A DNA stretch of 8,512 nt from Candidatus Thorarchaeota archaeon MP11T_1. Lineage in GTDB: Archaea; Asgardarchaeota; Thorarchaeia; Thorarchaeales; Thorarchaeaceae. The stretch is taken from positions 1 through 8,512 of the forward strand of contig PJET01000181.1 in NCBI GenBank assembly GCA_002825515.1, written 5' to 3'. Positions 4,854 through 8,512 of the stretch are shown here, piece after piece; position 1 is the first letter of the stretch, and each line of letters starts with the position of its first letter. Both the position numbers and the translations under genes were made by a program. The notes under the pieces were generated by a model that worked only from the letters and a program-made list of their open reading frames with translations, was not told the DNA's origin and made no database searches.

Positions 4854-6374
4854 GTGAAAGCTGATTCGAAGATTGACATACTTACTAGCCTTACTTCATC
4901 CCGACTCATACGACGTTTTCTATTAGCCATTACTAAAAATTGTACATCAGATGGTGATACTCGTCTAAATGTAGCACTGGATTTTATTGCTGGTAAGAGA
5001 AGTAGCGTATGCAGAACATGCAGGATTTCAACATATCTTCTTCGTGTGATACTGGCAATTGGTGCCAAGGTTTTCGGAACAACCTCAAATATCATTGAGG
5101 AGGGTCTTAACGATGATATATTCAGAAGATCTATGTCAAGTATTGTTAGCGGATTAGCGAAATTTGGAGTGACTAAACCATTTACACCCGGAGCTCCTTT
5201 TCAGATAGTTTGGAATGTGACAAAAGCCTGCAACCTAAGGTGCAAGCATTGCTACGAGAGCGCAGGTCTGAAGGGTCAGTATGAGCTATCAACTGAAGAG
5301 GCGCTTGCAAGTATTGACAAAATGGCTGATGCTGGTGTTGTATTCTTAGCGTTCTCTGGAGGAGAACCCACAATAAGATCCGACATTCTTACTCTAATTA
5401 GAAGAGCAACAGAGCGAGGAATATATGTTGCAGTTGCCACGAATGGAATAACGTTCTCTAATCCCGAACGGGTTCGGCTTTTCAAAAACGCAGGAATGAA
5501 ATTTGTACAGATTAGTATTGACGGATCTAACGCCAAAACGCATGATAATTTCAGAGGTGTTCCAGGATCTTTTGATAAGACAATTGAAGGGGTCATGAAT
5601 TGTGTGGCTGCGGATCTGTTTGTCGAAGTATCTACAACCGTGACTCGACACAATATTGGTCAAATTCAAGATGTTATCAAATTATGCGAGGATCTTGATG
5701 CCAGATGGCTCATGCTTTACAATCTAGTACCTGTTGGTAGAGGGGCTGAGTTAATTGATTTGGATCTTACACCATTTGAACGCGAATACCTTTTGGAAGT
5801 ATTGTGGCGTAGGGCTTCTAGCAAGCATAAGAGTTCACTAGAGGTATTAACAACAGCACCACAGTTTGGTAGAGTTGCATCTGATACCAAATTACTGTGT
5901 TCAAATCAGGATGAGGTGTTGGCTCCCACTCATTTCAGCAATACTCGATTCCCGTCTAAAATGCAACGCCTTACAGAGTTTATTGGTGGTTGTGGTGCAG
6001 GTCGTTTCTATGTTTCACTTGAGCCAAATGGCGACATCTATCCATGCGTCTTTTTCCCCCATATTGAACCCATGAAGATTGGTAATATTATGATGGATGA
6101 TCTTGAATCAATATGGACTCACTCTCCTCTACTACAAAGATTAAGAAACAAGGACCTTTTGAAAGATGCTTGCGGAAGTTGTGAAAAACGGTACGTCTGC
6201 GGTGGTTGTCGAGCTCGTGCTATTAGTTATTTTGGAGATGAATTAGCTCCAGACCCGGGTTGTATTCACAACACGGACCACTGGGACAAATTGACTGGAA
6301 TGTGCACAGCAGATCTGGAATTCTTTTTGCGGGTTTCGAATTCAATGATTGAAGCCAATTTTGTGGAGGGATGA
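4854..6374 (+). CDS. radical SAM/SPASM protein with archaeal-type N-terminal domain
   Basis: A 506-residue radical SAM enzyme. Residues 1-105 form an extra domain with a Cys53-x2-Cys56 pair. I recall similar segments in archaeal radical SAM proteins of the AhbC/AhbD/NirJ-like neighbourhood. The radical SAM core starts near 115. Cys126, Cys130 and Cys133 in CNLRCKHC hold the SAM-binding [4Fe-4S] cluster, and SGGEPT (168-173) contacts SAM. The C-terminal SPASM domain has Cys380, Cys398, then Cys440-x2-Cys443-x5-Cys449-x2-Cys452 and Cys470, enough for two auxiliary clusters. Such enzymes modify peptides, proteins or cofactors, but no precursor peptide is seen and the substrate is unknown. The GTG at 4854 is the only possible start, since an in-frame TAA lies at 4836. 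AAAGGAAG (4837-4844) is an acceptable ribosome binding site. The gene is first in a palindrome-controlled operon. Confidence 0.88.
   Translation: MKADSKIDILTSLTSSRLIRRFLLAITKNCTSDGDTRLNVALDFIAGKRSSVCRTCRISTYLLRVILAIGAKVFGTTSNIIEEGLNDDIFRRSMSSIVSGLAKFGVTKPFTPGAPFQIVWNVTKACNLRCKHCYESAGLKGQYELSTEEALASIDKMADAGVVFLAFSGGEPTIRSDILTLIRRATERGIYVAVATNGITFSNPERVRLFKNAGMKFVQISIDGSNAKTHDNFRGVPGSFDKTIEGVMNCVAADLFVEVSTTVTRHNIGQIQDVIKLCEDLDARWLMLYNLVPVGRGAELIDLDLTPFEREYLLEVLWRRASSKHKSSLEVLTTAPQFGRVASDTKLLCSNQDEVLAPTHFSNTRFPSKMQRLTEFIGGCGAGRFYVSLEPNGDIYPCVFFPHIEPMKIGNIMMDDLESIWTHSPLLQRLRNKDLLKDACGSCEKRYVCGGCRARAISYFGDELAPDPGCIHNTDHWDKLTGMCTADLEFFLRVSNSMIEANFVEG
6366..6370 (+). promoter_or_regulatory. Shine-Dalgarno sequence deciding an unusual start
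   Basis: GGAGG lies in the last codons of the SPASM gene. It directly abuts the ATG at 6371, which is too close to serve it and in the wrong frame, but stands 7 nt before the in-frame ATA at 6378, the normal spacing. It points to initiation at or near 6378. Confidence 0.55.
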
Positions 6375-6377
6375 ACA

Positions 6378-7763
6378 ATAGCCAAAGTTCTACTCACAGT
6401 CCCTCAATCAAATTGTGCCATCACTGAATCATTAGAGTATACAAGTCCTCCTTTAGGAATCGGATACGTTGCGAGCTATATCAGAGACTATGGGAATCAC
6501 GAAGTGAAAATACACGATGGGCTCCTCCGTCGGTCCAACGGTTCAGATTTTGCCAACATCCTATCCTCATTTTCTCCTGATGTGGTCGGTATTAGTGGAC
6601 AAACAACACCCTCCATCCACGAAGTATACCAGACTGCAAAAGTTGTCAAAAACCATAATCCCTCAATTCTTGTTGTTGTTGGAGGAGCCCACGTGACCTT
6701 TCAGGATGAACAGGTACTCAGAGATTGTCCAGAAATTGATGTAGTTGTGAGAGGAGAGGGCGAGGTGACTATGAATGTACTTCTAGAGGAAGTCAATGGA
6801 AACCATTCATACCAAGGAGTAGCAGGAACCACGACTCGAGCAGATGGAACTATTATAAGAAATCCCGACAGACCTTATATTCCCGATCTGGATAGCCTTC
6901 CGTTTCCAGCCTATGATCTTCTAGGTCTTCATCATTATTTTCCCAAAGGAGACAGGTTTGCCCCAATGATAACAAGTAGGGGGTGCCCATATCAGTGCAC
7001 CTTCTGTTCATCATCAAGAATTACAGGAAAACGATGGAGAGGGAGATCTCCAACAAACGTAATTCAGGAGCTTCAATTTCTTCAGGACAGATACGGTGTT
7101 CGAGATGTAACATTCATTGATGATTTGTTCACCTTCGACCACCAAAGAGTTTCTGATATTTGTACAATGATGAATAAAGAGGTGGATAATGTCACATGGA
7201 CTTGTTCATCAAGAGCTGACATCATGTCAAGACACCCTGAAATGGCTAATTGGTTAAAGGAAGCAGGTTGCCATACCATCTATATCGGGGCTGAATCAGG
7301 CTCCCAACGAATTCTTAATACAATTAAGAAAGGAATACGGTTAAGCCAAATTATCAAGTCTGTTGCATTAGCAAAGAAAGTTGGTTTGCAAGTTGTTCTC
7401 TCGTTTATTTTGGGAATACCAGGAGAAACTGAAGAGGATATGCGTTCTACAATTGATTTTGCCTGCAGACTTGATCCGGATTTTGCGCAGTTCACTATTT
7501 GTACTCCATATCCTGGCACTCCATTGTATGATGAAGCAATGGAAAATGGTTGGATATCAGATTCTGATTGGTCAAAGTTCACTGTTATAGAACCTGTCTT
7601 GAATCTTCCAGAACTGTCGCGGGCTACGATTAAGAAGCAGCTTACGCGAGCATATTACAAATTTTACTCAAGGCCAAGCCTCATCTGGAAACAAATCAAA
7701 ATGAAGAATCTCGATTTCTTCAAGGTAGTGTTTAGGACTATACTCAATAGATACAGGAAGTGA
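6378..7763 (+). CDS. cobalamin-binding (B12-binding domain) radical SAM protein, start codon non-canonical
   Basis: An oxygen-sensitive enzyme type that uses SAM and usually cobalamin for methylations or ring formation (BchE-like, class B methylases, some archaeal lipid enzymes). Numbering from 6378 gives 461 residues. The B12-binding Rossmann domain is about 1-150, with SPPLGIGY (23-30), VVGISGQTT (69-77), VVGGAHVT (100-107) and RGEGE (125-129). It lacks the DxHxxG motif, as in BchE-like proteins. The radical SAM core has Cys203, Cys207 and Cys210 in CPYQCTFC, and GAESGS (304-309). The tail is basic and helical. The first ordinary start in frame is GTG 6504, which would delete the first strand, the first helix and the PPLG motif. 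The coding signal clearly reaches AKVLLTVPQSN, directly after an in-frame ATA at 6378. The frame is the same as the upstream SPASM gene, whose TGA is at 6372-6374. The substrate is unknown. Confidence 0.85.
   Translation: MAKVLLTVPQSNCAITESLEYTSPPLGIGYVASYIRDYGNHEVKIHDGLLRRSNGSDFANILSSFSPDVVGISGQTTPSIHEVYQTAKVVKNHNPSILVVVGGAHVTFQDEQVLRDCPEIDVVVRGEGEVTMNVLLEEVNGNHSYQGVAGTTTRADGTIIRNPDRPYIPDLDSLPFPAYDLLGLHHYFPKGDRFAPMITSRGCPYQCTFCSSSRITGKRWRGRSPTNVIQELQFLQDRYGVRDVTFIDDLFTFDHQRVSDICTMMNKEVDNVTWTCSSRADIMSRHPEMANWLKEAGCHTIYIGAESGSQRILNTIKKGIRLSQIIKSVALAKKVGLQVVLSFILGIPGETEEDMRSTIDFACRLDPDFAQFTICTPYPGTPLYDEAMENGWISDSDWSKFTVIEPVLNLPELSRATIKKQLTRAYYKFYSRPSLIWKQIKMKNLDFFKVVFRTILNRYRK
7755..7763 (+). 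promoter_or_regulatory. ribosome binding site of the second TetR gene
   Basis: AGGAAGTGA overlaps the stop of the B12-radical SAM gene and lies 6 nt before the ATG at 7770. It supports that start over the in-frame ATG at 7833. Confidence 0.45.
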
Positions 7764-7769
7764 TGTTTC

Positions 7770-8393
7770 ATGTTCCATTTGAAAAAGCGTGAAACTAAAG
7801 AGGATGTCAATAGTATAGTAGGTCTGGTTGTAATGGCCGAACCAGATACTCGGGAAAATATTGTGAATGAGTCCTTCCGCCAATTTATTGAAAGATCCTA
7901 TCATAAGGTCAGCATTGATAGTATCTGTTCAGAGTTGGGTATCTCAAAAGGTGCTGTATTCCATTATTTCAACTCGAAATATGATCTTGCTTGTGAGTCA
8001 CTTCTTCAAGGATTCAATAAACTCTGGAGCCCTCATCTCAAACAGATAATTGAGAAAGGAACACCTCAAGAAAAACTCATTCAATTCATTCGAAGCTCGG
8101 TTCAGATGTTTATGGAACATCCTACATTTCGCAGACTATCATATGAGGTATACGAGGAGGGCACCAATAGGAAAGATCGATGCAATGAATGGATAAAATC
8201 CTATAAGGATCATATGAACCTCGCAACTAGGCTTTACGAAGAGTGTGGAGTGTCAAATCCCGAGGGAAGGGCACGTATCCTGATTGCCGCATTGGAGGGT
8301 TTTTCATTCTTATTCATCTCGGAGGGTTCTGAAGACGACCTAGATACTGAAACTATTTCTAATGACCTTGTACAATTGTTTGTACCCATGTAA
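7770..8393 (+). CDS. TetR/AcrR-family transcriptional regulator, module B
   Basis: A 207-residue TetR-like regulator, third gene of the radical SAM operon, 6 nt after the previous stop. The N-terminal DNA-binding domain spans about residues 25-75, with the helix-turn-helix in VSIDSICSELGISKGAVFHY (47-66) followed by FNSKYDL, the usual family pattern. The C-terminal half is helical and would bind ligand and dimerise. The first 21 residues are an extra segment compared with a typical TetR. ATG 7833 (MAEPDTRENI) would give a more ordinary protein of 186 residues, but AGGAAG before 7770 favours the longer form. Its place in the operon makes it the best candidate to bind the palindrome at 4798-4817, giving feedback control of both radical SAM genes and itself. 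It shares little beyond the family motifs with the module A regulator. Confidence 0.87.
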   Translation: MFHLKKRETKEDVNSIVGLVVMAEPDTRENIVNESFRQFIERSYHKVSIDSICSELGISKGAVFHYFNSKYDLACESLLQGFNKLWSPHLKQIIEKGTPQEKLIQFIRSSVQMFMEHPTFRRLSYEVYEEGTNRKDRCNEWIKSYKDHMNLATRLYEECGVSNPEGRARILIAALEGFSFLFISEGSEDDLDTETISNDLVQLFVPM

Positions 8394-8436
8394 TCGAGTT
8401 CTAAGAGAATTGGGAGAATAAGAAAAATACACTCAG

Positions 8437-8511
8437 CTATTTTGAAAGGTACTCGGTCATTCTTACAACAGGGACTATTGAAACATTGGCTCTTCTAGGA
8501 TGTTTGGTTAC
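8437..8511 (-). CDS. possible 3' end of a minus-strand gene (partial)
   Basis: One minus-strand frame is open from the window edge for 24 codons and ends in TAG at 8437-8439. Its last residues read RANVSIVPVVRMTEYLSK. The other two minus frames have stops near the edge. It would be convergent to the TetR gene, 43 bases away. A 24-codon open frame is easily random, so this is only a possibility. Apart from it, nothing is seen in 8394-8512. Confidence 0.25.
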   Translation of the reverse strand, partial: VTKHPRRANVSIVPVVRMTEYLSK

Positions 8512-8512
8512 T

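Noticed and set aside
6371..6427. ATG overlapping the SPASM stop (ATGA) as start of the next gene
   Set aside because: Its frame gives MNNSQSSTHSPSIKLCHH and stops after 18 codons; it is not the frame of the B12 domain. It could only be used if a one-base error or frameshift follows.
8399..8409. TTCT/AGAA mini-hairpin after the last TetR gene as terminator
   Set aside because: The stem is only 4 bp with a 3-base loop and no T-run follows.
1..8512. CRISPR arrays, tRNA or rRNA genes, insertion sequences, attachment sites
   Set aside because: No regularly spaced repeats, transposase-like frames, terminal inverted repeats or recognisable tRNA-like folds were seen by eye on either strand.

Overview
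The window looks archaeal. Its promoters are TATA-box elements about 25 bp upstream of start codons, some genes look leaderless, and bacterial -35/-10 promoters are not evident. Base composition is moderate to AT-rich. The mix of TetR-type regulators, archaeal-style radical SAM/SPASM and cobalamin-binding radical SAM proteins, and a DUF2284-like protein would fit an uncultivated archaeon. An Asgard-type lineage is possible, but no marker gene here proves it.

Layout. (1) 1-900, plus strand: the possible tail of an upstream gene, then an atypical arginase/agmatinase-family protein. (2) 1014-1991, minus strand: a threonine/serine dehydratase with its own TATA box and ribosome binding site. (3) 1992-2325, 334 bases: the dehydratase promoter, plus a 46-codon open frame (2176-2316, minus) with a strong ribosome binding site, 9 nt downstream of the next gene. 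(4) 2326-3363, minus strand: an ACMSD-like metal-dependent amidohydrolase/decarboxylase. It is divergent from (5) 3455-4633, plus strand: a TetR-family regulator followed 6 nt later by a cysteine-rich DUF2284-type protein. The 91-base divergent control region and its edges hold two similar 19-bp inverted repeats, probably operators. (6) 4634-4853: a 220-base control region with a TATA box and a perfect 20-bp palindrome at the expected transcription start. (7) 4854-8393, plus strand: a tight three-gene operon of radical SAM/SPASM protein, cobalamin-binding radical SAM protein and a second TetR-family regulator. (8) 8394-8512: a short tail with the possible 3' end of a minus-strand gene running out of the window.

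How the parts may work together. There are two self-contained TetR-controlled modules with different operator sequences. Module A (amidohydrolase plus small ORF, divergent from TetR plus DUF2284) looks like an inducible system for a small, perhaps aromatic or carboxylated, compound. Module B (two radical SAM enzymes plus TetR) looks like an inducible biosynthetic or modifying pathway whose product cannot be read from sequence. No RiPP precursor was found beside it. The most striking local oddity is that the cobalamin-binding radical SAM gene has no ATG, GTG or TTG at the place where its conserved N-terminus must begin. The reading frame there starts with an ATA codon placed ideally behind a GGAGG ribosome binding site.
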